From NCBI RefSeq assembly GCF_026552795.1, contig NZ_JANFPI010000006.1:248001-312000 (forward strand): DNA of 64,000 nt, given 5' to 3'. Position 1 is the first letter of the stretch; the number at the start of each line of letters is the position of its first letter. The translations under genes and the position numbers were made by a program. The notes beneath the pieces are model-generated. The model saw nothing but the letters and a program-made list of their open reading frames with translations. It made no database searches and was not told the DNA's origin. This document shows, in pieces, positions 35,859-44,060 of the stretch. The DNA is from Ectorhizobium quercum (GTDB lineage: Bacteria; Pseudomonadota; Alphaproteobacteria; Rhizobiales; Rhizobiaceae).

Positions 35859-36080
35859 CATGACGCGAAGAGCCCATCGACGACGCTCAGGCAGGCTGCA
35901 GCATGGCGTGGCTCTTGGGCGGTGCAGTGGAAGGCGCTGCCCTTAGTTGCCGGTCGAATCCGCCCATGCTGCGTGGCAGCATTCTCGGAAGCCGTCGTTC
36001 GATCCGAGCCGCAACGAAATCCAGTGCATAATGATAGGAATTCTGGCTAAGAAAGCCGAATCAGATTCTCATCGAACAGA

Positions 36081-36752
36081 TCAGCTCTTGCGTGCCAAGG
36101 CCGGAGCTTTTTCGCCTTCGAGCTTCACTGCAGGCTTTGGGTTCTTGCCTGCAGATGCATCCGCTGCGTCCTTGATCTTTCCAATGGTTGCCGATACTGA
36201 ATCATCAGTGTTTTCAATAGCTGCCATTGCGATTTCTGCAACAAGTGCTGTAATATCAGATGCAGAAACACGCCTCCAAATCTTGATCCTAAGATCTGAA
36301 ATCAAAACTCCATCCTTCGAACTGAATTTTTTTCCATCAGCCCAAGCTCGAACGGATACTTTTCCACGATTGCTGCCGACGACAGAAGTCATAAACTTTA
36401 AAGTGGATGCTGCTGTTTTTAGTTTTAAAAACCCTTCAACGCCTTTCCCGCTTTTCTTAGCCTCTCCGGCAAGCTCATCGAGCGAGTTGTCCAAAGATAC
36501 AAGTGCATCCCATGACACAGCAACAGTACCAGGCTGGACGATATCAATGCTTCTATCGACGCCATGCTTCTGTTGCGATACGACAAACTCCGCTTTTAAA
36601 ATCTCGAAACCTTCCGGGACAAAAATCGTTGATCTATGGGACAGGTTTGATTTATCGGAAATAAGTCTGATGTAGTCAGTGTAGTAAATCTCGACGACCC
36701 CATTGACAGGAACGTCCAAATTTTCCATCTCAAACTCAGAGCTTTTTGTCAT
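36081..36752 (-). CDS. hypothetical protein of AT-rich cassette
   Basis: 223 aa, no signal peptide or membrane segment. N-terminal half predicted beta-rich (VPVNGVVEIYYTDYIRLIS, STIFVPEGFEILKAEFVVSQ), then helix-rich (DNSLDELAGEAKKSGKGVEG), then RGKVSVRAWADGKKFSSKDG and a Lys/Ala-rich tail. Not recognised. The sequence is clearly AT-richer, with AAA/AAT/TCT codons, than the surrounding genes, pointing to separate origin. It follows the 74-aa gene by 9 nt. Confidence 0.6.
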   Translation of the reverse strand: MTKSSEFEMENLDVPVNGVVEIYYTDYIRLISDKSNLSHRSTIFVPEGFEILKAEFVVSQQKHGVDRSIDIVQPGTVAVSWDALVSLDNSLDELAGEAKKSGKGVEGFLKLKTAASTLKFMTSVVGSNRGKVSVRAWADGKKFSSKDGVLISDLRIKIWRRVSASDITALVAEIAMAAIENTDDSVSATIGKIKDAADASAGKNPKPAVKLEGEKAPALARKS

Positions 36753-36761
36753 CGTTTTTTC

Positions 36762-36986
36762 CTACAAAAATGCTACATTGGTATCTGAAGAGATGGGCTG
36801 GCTGAGATGCTCTTTAGATCGAGAATCGCCTTCTACCACTCCTACATATCGGTCATTTCTTCCCGCATTCTCGACGTATCTCTCGCCGCCAGCCAATCTG
36901 AAAGATCGAGTTCCAGCGGAAGAAAACACGGTGAAGTCGCAGTAATCAGCGTGTTCAGGACAAAAAAATGTGGCTTTGAACGCCAT
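36762..36986 (-). CDS. hypothetical protein, first gene of AT-rich cassette
   Basis: 74 aa from ATG 36986 behind GGGGGGATAGCG; an in-frame start at 37025 is possible. MAFKATFFCPEHADYCDFTV carries a Cys-His-Cys cluster (CPEHADYC) that could bind metal; the rest is SSAGTRSFRLAGGERYVENA and a hydrophilic tail. No family recognised. Only 9 nt separate it from the 223-aa gene, so they form a two-gene operon. Confidence 0.5.
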   Translation of the reverse strand: MAFKATFFCPEHADYCDFTVFSSAGTRSFRLAGGERYVENAGRNDRYVGVVEGDSRSKEHLSQPISSDTNVAFL

Positions 36987-37274
36987 CGCTATCCCCCCAA
37001 CCATCACACCCGAAGAAAGTAGCACATACCCGCCAAATTTTGAACAATTTCTCTGTCTGTGTAGTCAAGAGGGCGTGGTTTCGATCAAAAACTCAGCCGC
37101 CGTTAGTCCTGGACGCAGCGAACGCCTGCTTCCTGCCCTTTGATCGATCAGTCCGAAGCGGGACTGATTCTGTCGCTGCACCGGCAAACGGCAGCTTGGT
37201 CCCGCATAGCCGCCGTAACGCACGGCGCCCGCCCATGATGGCCGGCCGCTATTCACCTCCGATCCACTATCCCG

Positions 37275-37987
37275 TCAGGCCACCCCGCCGCTAGACGCGG
37301 CCCGCTCAGGGGTGCCGCCAGCGCGTATGCGCAAATACGGCACGCTACAGGCCGCCGATCCCTCGCCATGGTTCGCCACAGCCCGCTGTCGCCACCGACA
37401 GCCGCCTGTTTGACGAACCCGAGGTGATCCCATGGCAAAACGTAACGCGGACCGTAACATTCCTGGGGCGAAGTTCGGCATGGAGCGCCTCGCCGAACAT
37501 GCGGACATAGCTTTTGCTGGCAGCGTAGGCCGCGTAGGTCGGCGCGGGCATGAAGGCCGTCTGCTGCCCACCATCAGGATATGGCCTCCGCCTCGCATGG
37601 CCATATCCGTCGCTACGGCATGGGTCAGATCGGTGAGGGCAAGAATGTTGAGTTGCAGCTGCGGTCCGTCGTCTCGATCGGGCGCTCCAGAAACGCGCCC
37701 TGCAACCCCTGTCCGGCATTGTTGACAAGGATATCCAGCGCGATCCCTCGCTTTGTGATCGCGTGATATAGGTCCAGAGCGGCTCCGGGCAGCATCATAT
37801 CCACGGGGTGGGTCACCACCTCGACGCCGTGGCGTGATCGAAAATCCGTGGCCAGCGCATCGAGCCTTTCGTGATTACGGGCAGCCAGCACCAGATTGAC
37901 GCCCCGCTCGGCAAGCAGGATCGCGAACTCTGCACCCAGCCCGCCGGACGCCCCCGTGACCAGGGCCCATTTTCCTCTGACTTCCAT
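37275..37987 (-). pseudogene. short-chain dehydrogenase, multiple frameshifts
   Basis: From ATG 37987: MEVRGKWALVTGASGGLGAE (Rossmann TGxxxGxG), LVLAARNHERLDAL, DILVNNAGQG. The frame then breaks near 37670; GGGHILMVGS (with the Ser region) lies in a second frame and PTYAAYAASKSYVRMFGEAL (YxxxK active site) in a third, with a further break near 37440. At least three frameshifts, so inactive. A pair of palindromes directly upstream would have controlled it. Confidence 0.8.
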
Positions 37988-38000
37988 ATCATCCCCGAAA

Positions 38001-38038
38001 ATGACCATTGGTCATACTATTGAATGACCGATGGTCAT
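38001..38038. promoter_or_regulatory. tandem TetR-type operator upstream of SDR
   Basis: Two 15-bp palindromes, ATGACCATTGGTCAT (38001-38015, perfect) and ATGACCGATGGTCAT (38024-38038, one mismatch), 23 bp centre to centre, starting 13 bp before the SDR start. Spacing and symmetry fit a TetR-family repressor; the regulator need not be the truncated TetR nearby, whose own upstream palindrome is different. Confidence 0.65.
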
Positions 38039-38040
38039 TT

Positions 38041-38370
38041 GTCAATCCGGGGCGCCTTGTGCCCGGCGCAGTCTGCGGTCTGCGCAGCAGGCGGACCTAG
38101 CTTGCCTGATTTTTCGAGTCGAACGTCGCTCTTGCCTGCTCGATCGTCGTTCCATGGTGATCTGAACCGGGCTAACCTCCGCCTATATGCCGGCCGGCGG
38201 ACAAATGGAGCGTCCGCCATACCTTGACCTTAGCCAAGAGCGGGCTGGCTGAAAGCCATCCAGATCGAGCGTTCCCGTGGGGCGCGATCAGGGGAGCGGC
38301 ATGCCACCCGATAGCGAAAATTCGAACTGAGACACGACTGATAGACGCATGAGGTTGACAACGCCGTCGA
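38041..38370. other. gene-free stretch
   Basis: About 330 bp between the SDR operator and the TetR palindrome. No reading frame here has family features. I see no RNA gene or mobile-element end. Confidence 0.5.
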
Positions 38371-38404
38371 TCCTGTTAATTACTGAACGTCCGGTAACTA
38401 ACAG
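38371..38404. promoter_or_regulatory. 34-bp palindromic operator of the TetR gene
   Basis: Left arm CCTGTTAATTACTGAAC (38371-38387) pairs with the right arm (38388-38404, ending TAACAGG) at 14 of 17 positions around ACGT. It ends 7 bp before the TetR ATG, overlapping where the ribosome site would be; classic place for autorepression. Confidence 0.7.
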
Positions 38405-38411
38405 GATTACC

Positions 38412-38762
38412 ATGGCCCGCCCTGAAACTGTCTCCGACGCCGCCCGGATCGTAGCGGCGTTTCGCGCGCAGGGTTTTGCGGGGACATCGCTCAGCGATCT
38501 GACTCAGGCCGCCGGGCTGACCAAGGCGGCGCTGTATCATCGTTTCCCCGGCGGCGAGGATGCGATGGCCGCCGCTGCCCTTAAAGGGGTGGACTGCATC
38601 ATGGAGACAAGGGTGCTGGAACCTCTCGAAGGCTCTGGTCCGTTGCTCGACCGCATCGCCAAGATGGTTGAAGGTCTCGATCATCTGTATGCGAGCGGTC
38701 GCGTCGCCTGCCTGACCGATCTCTTCTCCATGGAAACCGCGCCGCCATCCCCGCCATCGTGA
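38412..38762 (+). pseudogene. TetR-family regulator, C-terminally truncated
   Basis: 116 codons where about 190 are usual. The DNA-binding domain is whole: SDAARIVAAFRAQGFAGTSL, DLTQAAGLTKAALYHRFPGG. The ligand domain begins (LLDRIAKMVEGLDHLYASG) but stops at a seam near 38740, after which the DNA belongs to the ParB-like gene in another frame. May still bind its operator but should lack normal induction. Confidence 0.75.
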
Positions 38763-39232
38763 TCGATGCCGATGAGAGCGATTGCCTGGTCATGAGCCTC
38801 GTCGAGAACTGCGCCAGGCGCCAGCATCGCGCGATCGAAATCTCCAGAGCGGACGACGAAGGTGCCCAGCGGGCGCTCATGGATGCCTATACGGAGAAGA
38901 AGCTGCGCGGGAAGAAGTTCGCGGCCGTGCGGCGCCTGCTCGAACGACGCCAGCGCCATGGGCGGCGCGTCGATGAAACGCCCTTCGGTCGCAAGGTGAA
39001 CCGCTCCGGGCGCCCCCTCACCAGCGATGCGCTCGTGCGCGCCTATCGTCAGGAAGCCGATCGCCAGAAGCTGATGATCAAGAAGGCGGAGCTGACCCAG
39101 GGCCGGCTTCTGTTCGTCACGGAGGCGTTCCGCTCGCTGCGGAGCGACGAGCACTTCCTGACGCTGCTGCGTGCCGAAAGCCTCGAGGTGATGCCCACCT
39201 ATCTGGAGGAACACGCGAGGACGGATCCATGA
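38740..39232 (+). pseudogene. ParB/RepB-like protein, 5'-truncated with internal deletion
   Basis: Frame reads AAIPAIVIDADESDCLVMSL then VENCARRQHRAIE, the end of a ParB N-terminal nuclease-like domain, and jumps directly to ISRADDEGAQRALMDAYTEK with KKFAAVRRLLERRQRHGR, the C-terminal part of RepB_C-type proteins. The first about 70 residues and the central helix-turn-helix are missing. The end (SLRSDEHFLTLLRAESLEV) is normal. It is the first gene of a tandem pair with the intact RepB-like gene. Confidence 0.65.
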
Positions 39233-40146
39233 CACGGAAAGATCGCCGCCTTTCCGATGTCGTCGCCCATGCCTTTGAAGACGACTGTGTGACCCTGTCG
39301 GTGGACGCCCTTCTGCCGGTGCGGGTGCTTCGGACGGCCACGAAATCCAGCAAGAAATACCAGCAGATCACCGCCTCGATCCGCGAGGTCGGCCTGGTCG
39401 AACCGCCCGTGGTCGCCCGCGATCCCGCGAATCCGGGCACCTTCCTGCTGCTGGATGGCCATGTTCGCATCGAGGTGCTGAAGGATCTCGGCATCGAACA
39501 GGTCGAGTGCCTGGTCTCCACCGACGACGAAGCCTTCACCTACAACAAGCGGATCAGCCCGTTGTCGCCGGTCCAGGAGCACAAGATGATCCGGCGCGCC
39601 ATCGAGCGTGGCGTTCCGGAAGAAAAGATCGCCAAGGCGTTGGACATCAATCCCCAGAGCGTCCGTCGCAAGGTCCGCATGCTGAACGGGATCTGCGATG
39701 AGACGGTCGCCATCCTCAAGGACAAGCCCTGTCCGATGGCCGTGTTCGAGATCCTCCGGAAAATGAAGCCGCTGCGCCAGCTCGAGGCAGCCGAACTGCT
39801 GGTCAACGCCAACAATTACTCGGTCGCCTATGCCTCGGCGATCCTGGCCGGTACCCCGCAGACGCAGCTGGCGGAAGGCTCAGAACCCAAGCGCATCAAG
39901 GGCATCACGCCCGAAGCCATGGCCCGGATGGAGAGCGAACTGGCGCGCCTTCAGGAGTCCATCACCTCCATCCAGGAGACCTACGGTCAGGACCATCTAC
40001 ATCTGACCGTCGTCAAGGGTTACCTGGCGAAGTTGCTCGGGAACGGCCGGGTGGTCCGCTACCTCATGCAGCATCGTCCCGAGTTCCTGACCGAGTTCCA
40101 GGCGATCGCGGACATGACATCCACGCTGCCGCCAGAGGCAGCCTGA
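39229..40146 (+). CDS. ParB/RepB-family protein (RepB C-terminal domain type)
   Basis: 305 aa, overlapping the preceding gene as ATGA. ParB-like N-terminal domain (KKYQQITASIREVGLVEPPV, LLLDGHVRIEVLKDLG, YNKRISPLSPVQEHKMI), helix-turn-helix (IAKALDINPQSVRRKVRML) and RepB_C-like end (VVKGYLAKLLGNGRVVRYL). Tandem proteins of this sort occur in rhizobial mobile elements; no parA is next to it, so a partition role is doubtful and a regulatory one possible. Confidence 0.75.
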   Translation: MTRKDRRLSDVVAHAFEDDCVTLSVDALLPVRVLRTATKSSKKYQQITASIREVGLVEPPVVARDPANPGTFLLLDGHVRIEVLKDLGIEQVECLVSTDDEAFTYNKRISPLSPVQEHKMIRRAIERGVPEEKIAKALDINPQSVRRKVRMLNGICDETVAILKDKPCPMAVFEILRKMKPLRQLEAAELLVNANNYSVAYASAILAGTPQTQLAEGSEPKRIKGITPEAMARMESELARLQESITSIQETYGQDHLHLTVVKGYLAKLLGNGRVVRYLMQHRPEFLTEFQAIADMTSTLPPEAA

Positions 40147-40382
40147 CAGGATCACGACGACCGATGGGGACCCGGACCCGATAAGCGCGGGGACCGCGGG
40201 AGACGCCGCACTGTGGGGCGGATCGAGCGCGGTGGTGGGGATGGCGGCGAACCCGCTCGGAGCCCACCAGGCCGGCTCGAGTTTTCGTCGGCCGCGTGAT
40301 CGCCATCGCGGTCGCGATTTTACTTAGGCGTGCCGAGGGATGGCGCAACTCGGCACGCCAATTCTTCACATGGCCAGATACT

Positions 40383-43300
40383 TCATGGGTTCGCAGGTGA
40401 ATTGGAAACGGAACTCTGATAATCGGAGTGGAGTTGAGCCACGGCGACCCATCCGTGGTCAAAAGTAAAGGTTCGCGCATGTCCGACGGGATCTTGAATC
40501 CTCAGGATTCGCTCTCTTTCGACATCCGATACGTATTCGACCACATAGAGCCAATAGGCGTCCCCTTTCTCCCTGGCAAAATCGAATTGTGCCCGGGACA
40601 TACCTACAGGCCGATCTTCCAAAGAGCCGGTCATCGATTTCACCTCAACCCAGCGCGACGGTTTCCCGGTGGCATCAAGCTCGTACAGATCGAAGCCCTT
40701 ATTGCCTTCAGCGGTTTTCCTGAGAGATGGCTCCAGCAGGAGGATCGCGTTGATGGCTTTGCCCTCTATCTCCATTCGCATGCCATGATCGAGGCCGTCC
40801 GGATCAGACTCTTCCTCGCTCGGGTGAGAGCCGACGTAGGAAATGAATGGGCGTCTACCTTCGCTGCCAGGGGTGCGCTTGCCCGGACCGCCGGACACCT
40901 TTGTGGTGTCTCCGCGGCCTCCAGCACTATCCGCTGCAGCGGCTCCTTTTCTCCCAACACCGCCGCCAGAATGGCTATCCGCATTGCCATTCCCTCGGCT
41001 CCTGCCTGAACTTGTGCCTCGCTTCCCGATTGCATCTCCGCCGTCTGGATCGTAGGTGCCGGCAGGGATGTCCGGCATATCATCGCCATAAAGATCTTTG
41101 GCATCTTGATAGATGTCGGCTTCGTCGGCCGAGGTGGTCTGACCTTCGGGCTCCAGCTGGAATCCGCTTTCCTGTTCCGACGGCTGCTCCGTGATGCCAA
41201 GACGAGAGGTCAGATCTGCAACGCTAGTGATGCCGAGCTTGCGCAGCAGATCGAGAGCGGCCCGGTCAATGCCGGCTTCCTTCGCCAATTGATCGATGAT
41301 GGGCGGTTTGAATGCGATCTTGGTAAGCAAGAAGGGATTGGCCTTCCAGCCGAGGGTGTCGAAGATCACTTGGCTTGGCAGCTGAAGATCACCATTTTCG
41401 TCGGGCACCCACACGGTATCGTTGAGACGCCGCACGAACGCCGAAGGAAAGTCTTTCTTGTAGCTCCCATAGTGGGACCACCTATAGAGACCATCGAATA
41501 TTCCGCGGCCGCGCCGTTCTTCCAAGTCGCCCAGGCTTTCCCAGATAAGACGAGTTCGCTCTGCACGTCCTTCAGGTTCGAGTTTTGGCAGGACCTCGAC
41601 GAGTTCCTCGAATCCCTGAAGAACCCAATCATCTATCTTGTCGTTTATGCCGGACGTCTGTTCATGGCCAGCTTCACGCCGAACCTCCGTGCGTTCATCG
41701 TAGCTGAGAGCATTAGGCGCTGCCACCGGACGCGGATAGCGAAGGGCACCGCAGGCTTCCAGCAGTTCGCGCATGGCCTCGCCACGGAGACAGTCATACG
41801 CGTCGTCTACGATCATGACATTCGGGACGCCGTCAAAGAGCTGCTTGAGGCGGTCCGTCGCCAGGTAGATATTGCCAGGCTTGTCCACATAGCCCTTGCC
41901 GTCTCCGGCATCGATAACCATCACAAACATGGTTTCGCGCAAGGCCGAGAGAAGTTTCTCTCGCTGCGCCTTTGAGTCTGTGTTGAAGGCCATGCGGATT
42001 CGATCGATATCTCGAGCGTATTGCTCGTCATCCACATCGACTTCATCCCCCTGGTACTTGGGCAGCACGTTCCAGATCACGTCGTCAACTGGATCTGGCT
42101 CGGTAACTCCTAGAGCGATGAGAAACCCCCGGGCCTCATCTGTTGAGCACACCGAGGGCCGCATCGTCGGGAAGCCTGTTTCGATGGCACTCGGCAAGAA
42201 GGCCTTTGGCTTGCCATGCTCGCGCGCCGGGACATGAGTGCCGTCGACAAGTCTGATCAGCGGTACCGCATCGAGTCGGCGCCGCACCGCCGCTTCCTGA
42301 CCATTGAGGAATTCGTACAGCTTCAGGATCCACTCGTCCGACTGTGCTTCGAGAAACTCGCGCGCAAGGCGCGGAACGATGGTCGCTGGAGTTACCTCCG
42401 TCACCCCGAGTTCCCGCATGACATATTGACGAAGCTCAGGCGTGCGGTCCTGCGTTATCTCGGATGTCAGCCACGCGGTGACTTCGCCGCCGAAGAGTTG
42501 CGCGACTTGTTCCGGGCTGAAGAGCTCCCTGAGATCCTGTGTTCTGGCCAGCTTGGCTCTCGATGCCGCCACGTAGCCATCGCCGAATCGGGGCATCAAC
42601 GGCTCCTCAGCAAGTGCCTTGCGCACAGCGTCAAAGAGAGGCGCAAACATTGAGCCGTCAGGGAATTTCTCCCGGTCCAATGGCAAGCAATTCAGCGCCG
42701 ACGTATCCAGAACTGACTTATCGCGCATCCACCGCAAAGCTTCGACCAATAGAGCTGCTGTCTCCTCGATGAGGTGCTTGTTCCACGGATCATGACGGAG
42801 GATGTTATCGCGACTTGGCGTGGTGCGGTAAGGGCCCTGCACCAGAAAGCCCAAATTGGTTTCAAATGCGGTGGGAAAGAAGACCACAAGTGGCGACGCG
42901 GTCACGGGCACGACTGCCCATTGCCATGGCCGATCTTTCGCTGCCCTCAAAGCGAAGGCCAATTCTACGCGCCCGACCCTTTCGCCTTCTGCCGAGAACA
43001 CCTCTCTTTGGAATACCAACCAGTCCTGGTCGACTTCCTGTTGTCCGCTCTCTTCGCCGATCAGATTGATCTGGTGGACATTCTCACCGAGGGGCCCCGG
43101 CCTGCTACGCAAGTAAACACCGGAGGGCCCGTCGTGCACGCCCCATTTGATCTCCTCGATGGAGCGTAGGAACAGCAATGCGCTCGGTCCCAGTCGCTTG
43201 AATCCATCGATGATTTCGTCCTGAGCTGTTCGGTCCTCTGCTTTCAGAGGCAGGATGATTAAGGTCTCGTCGGGCTCACGTTCAACCCGATTTGCAGACG

Positions 43301-43706
43301 CTGGCTGAACGTAGTTCCGTATCACAAAGTCATCGCTGCCCGAATGGATCTCGGGGCGATCGGTGAAGGTGTAGACCGATTTGAAGCCAATTCCGAAACG
43401 GCCAATCGAATACTCGTCCTTCGTGCTCTCAGCGATGCCGCAAACACCCCGAACGTCCGCTTCGTCGAATGGCTTGCCAAAATGGGAAAGAGACAGGGCC
43501 TCTTTTGTCAGCGAGAATGAAACGCTTCGAGGGCCGCTCCACATGTCACGTTTACCCAGCGCATCTTCGGCATTTTGCAGCAATTCGAAGATGAAGTGCG
43601 TGCGATCATCATACCGGTCAGCAAGTAGCATCGGTCCGATACGGGCGATGTCCGTGCCATACCGTTCTCTATTCTCAGCACATATGAAGTCGTAGTTCGA
43701 TGCCAC
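40383..43706 (-). CDS. GHKL (sacsin/Hsp90-like) ATPase with C-terminal DUF3883 domain
   Basis: 1107 aa. N-terminal GHKL ATPase: FELLQNAEDAL (Asn 45 and Asp 48 region) and GRFGIGFKSVYTFTD (102-116) as nucleotide lid. A long middle is followed by a Gly/Ser-rich linker (about 890-960) and DUF3883 (about 1000-1080: GNKGFDLYELD, SRWVEVKSMTG), a nuclease-like fold with an E-V-K core as in PD-(D/E)xK enzymes. Such fusions sit in defence islands. Divergent from the helicase/type III operon across 135 bp. Confidence 0.8.
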   Translation of the reverse strand: MASNYDFICAENRERYGTDIARIGPMLLADRYDDRTHFIFELLQNAEDALGKRDMWSGPRSVSFSLTKEALSLSHFGKPFDEADVRGVCGIAESTKDEYSIGRFGIGFKSVYTFTDRPEIHSGSDDFVIRNYVQPASANRVEREPDETLIILPLKAEDRTAQDEIIDGFKRLGPSALLFLRSIEEIKWGVHDGPSGVYLRSRPGPLGENVHQINLIGEESGQQEVDQDWLVFQREVFSAEGERVGRVELAFALRAAKDRPWQWAVVPVTASPLVVFFPTAFETNLGFLVQGPYRTTPSRDNILRHDPWNKHLIEETAALLVEALRWMRDKSVLDTSALNCLPLDREKFPDGSMFAPLFDAVRKALAEEPLMPRFGDGYVAASRAKLARTQDLRELFSPEQVAQLFGGEVTAWLTSEITQDRTPELRQYVMRELGVTEVTPATIVPRLAREFLEAQSDEWILKLYEFLNGQEAAVRRRLDAVPLIRLVDGTHVPAREHGKPKAFLPSAIETGFPTMRPSVCSTDEARGFLIALGVTEPDPVDDVIWNVLPKYQGDEVDVDDEQYARDIDRIRMAFNTDSKAQREKLLSALRETMFVMVIDAGDGKGYVDKPGNIYLATDRLKQLFDGVPNVMIVDDAYDCLRGEAMRELLEACGALRYPRPVAAPNALSYDERTEVRREAGHEQTSGINDKIDDWVLQGFEELVEVLPKLEPEGRAERTRLIWESLGDLEERRGRGIFDGLYRWSHYGSYKKDFPSAFVRRLNDTVWVPDENGDLQLPSQVIFDTLGWKANPFLLTKIAFKPPIIDQLAKEAGIDRAALDLLRKLGITSVADLTSRLGITEQPSEQESGFQLEPEGQTTSADEADIYQDAKDLYGDDMPDIPAGTYDPDGGDAIGKRGTSSGRSRGNGNADSHSGGGVGRKGAAAADSAGGRGDTTKVSGGPGKRTPGSEGRRPFISYVGSHPSEEESDPDGLDHGMRMEIEGKAINAILLLEPSLRKTAEGNKGFDLYELDATGKPSRWVEVKSMTGSLEDRPVGMSRAQFDFAREKGDAYWLYVVEYVSDVERERILRIQDPVGHARTFTFDHGWVAVAQLHSDYQSSVSNSPANP

Positions 43707-43841
43707 CGCTGCCCCTCACGTAGAACTGCCCCAAAAGCAAGCTGACCCATTCAATCTTGGTTGCCAAGCTTGCTCAACCTTGCGCTCCCGCGTAATCCTG
43801 CGCAACCTAGTGCAATGGGGTGATTCAATGAAGGGCGGCGG

Positions 43842-44060
43842 ATGAGCGACCGGGATGACGAGATCCTGACGGTTGATGAGGTTGCCGCGTACCTGAAGGC
43901 AGGGAAGCGGACGGTCTACAGGCTGGCTGCCAGCGGGATGATGCCGGCCTTTAAGCTCGGTGGAACGTGGCGTTTTCGTCGGGCAGACCTGGAGGACTGG
44001 ATCGAGAGAAAGACCGTGGCAGGCGCGAGGCATCGGAACAAACGGGTGCCTGAATCATGA
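43842..44060 (+). CDS. small excisionase-type helix-turn-helix protein
   Basis: 72 aa; ILTVDEVAAYLKAGKRTVYR, LAASGMMPAFKLGGTWRFRR and ADLEDWIERKTV form a MerR-like winged helix-turn-helix. First gene of the defence operon, overlapping the helicase gene by 4 bp (ATGA). Probably the local regulator. The start at 43842 follows GGGCGGCGG. Confidence 0.85.
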   Translation: MSDRDDEILTVDEVAAYLKAGKRTVYRLAASGMMPAFKLGGTWRFRRADLEDWIERKTVAGARHRNKRVPES

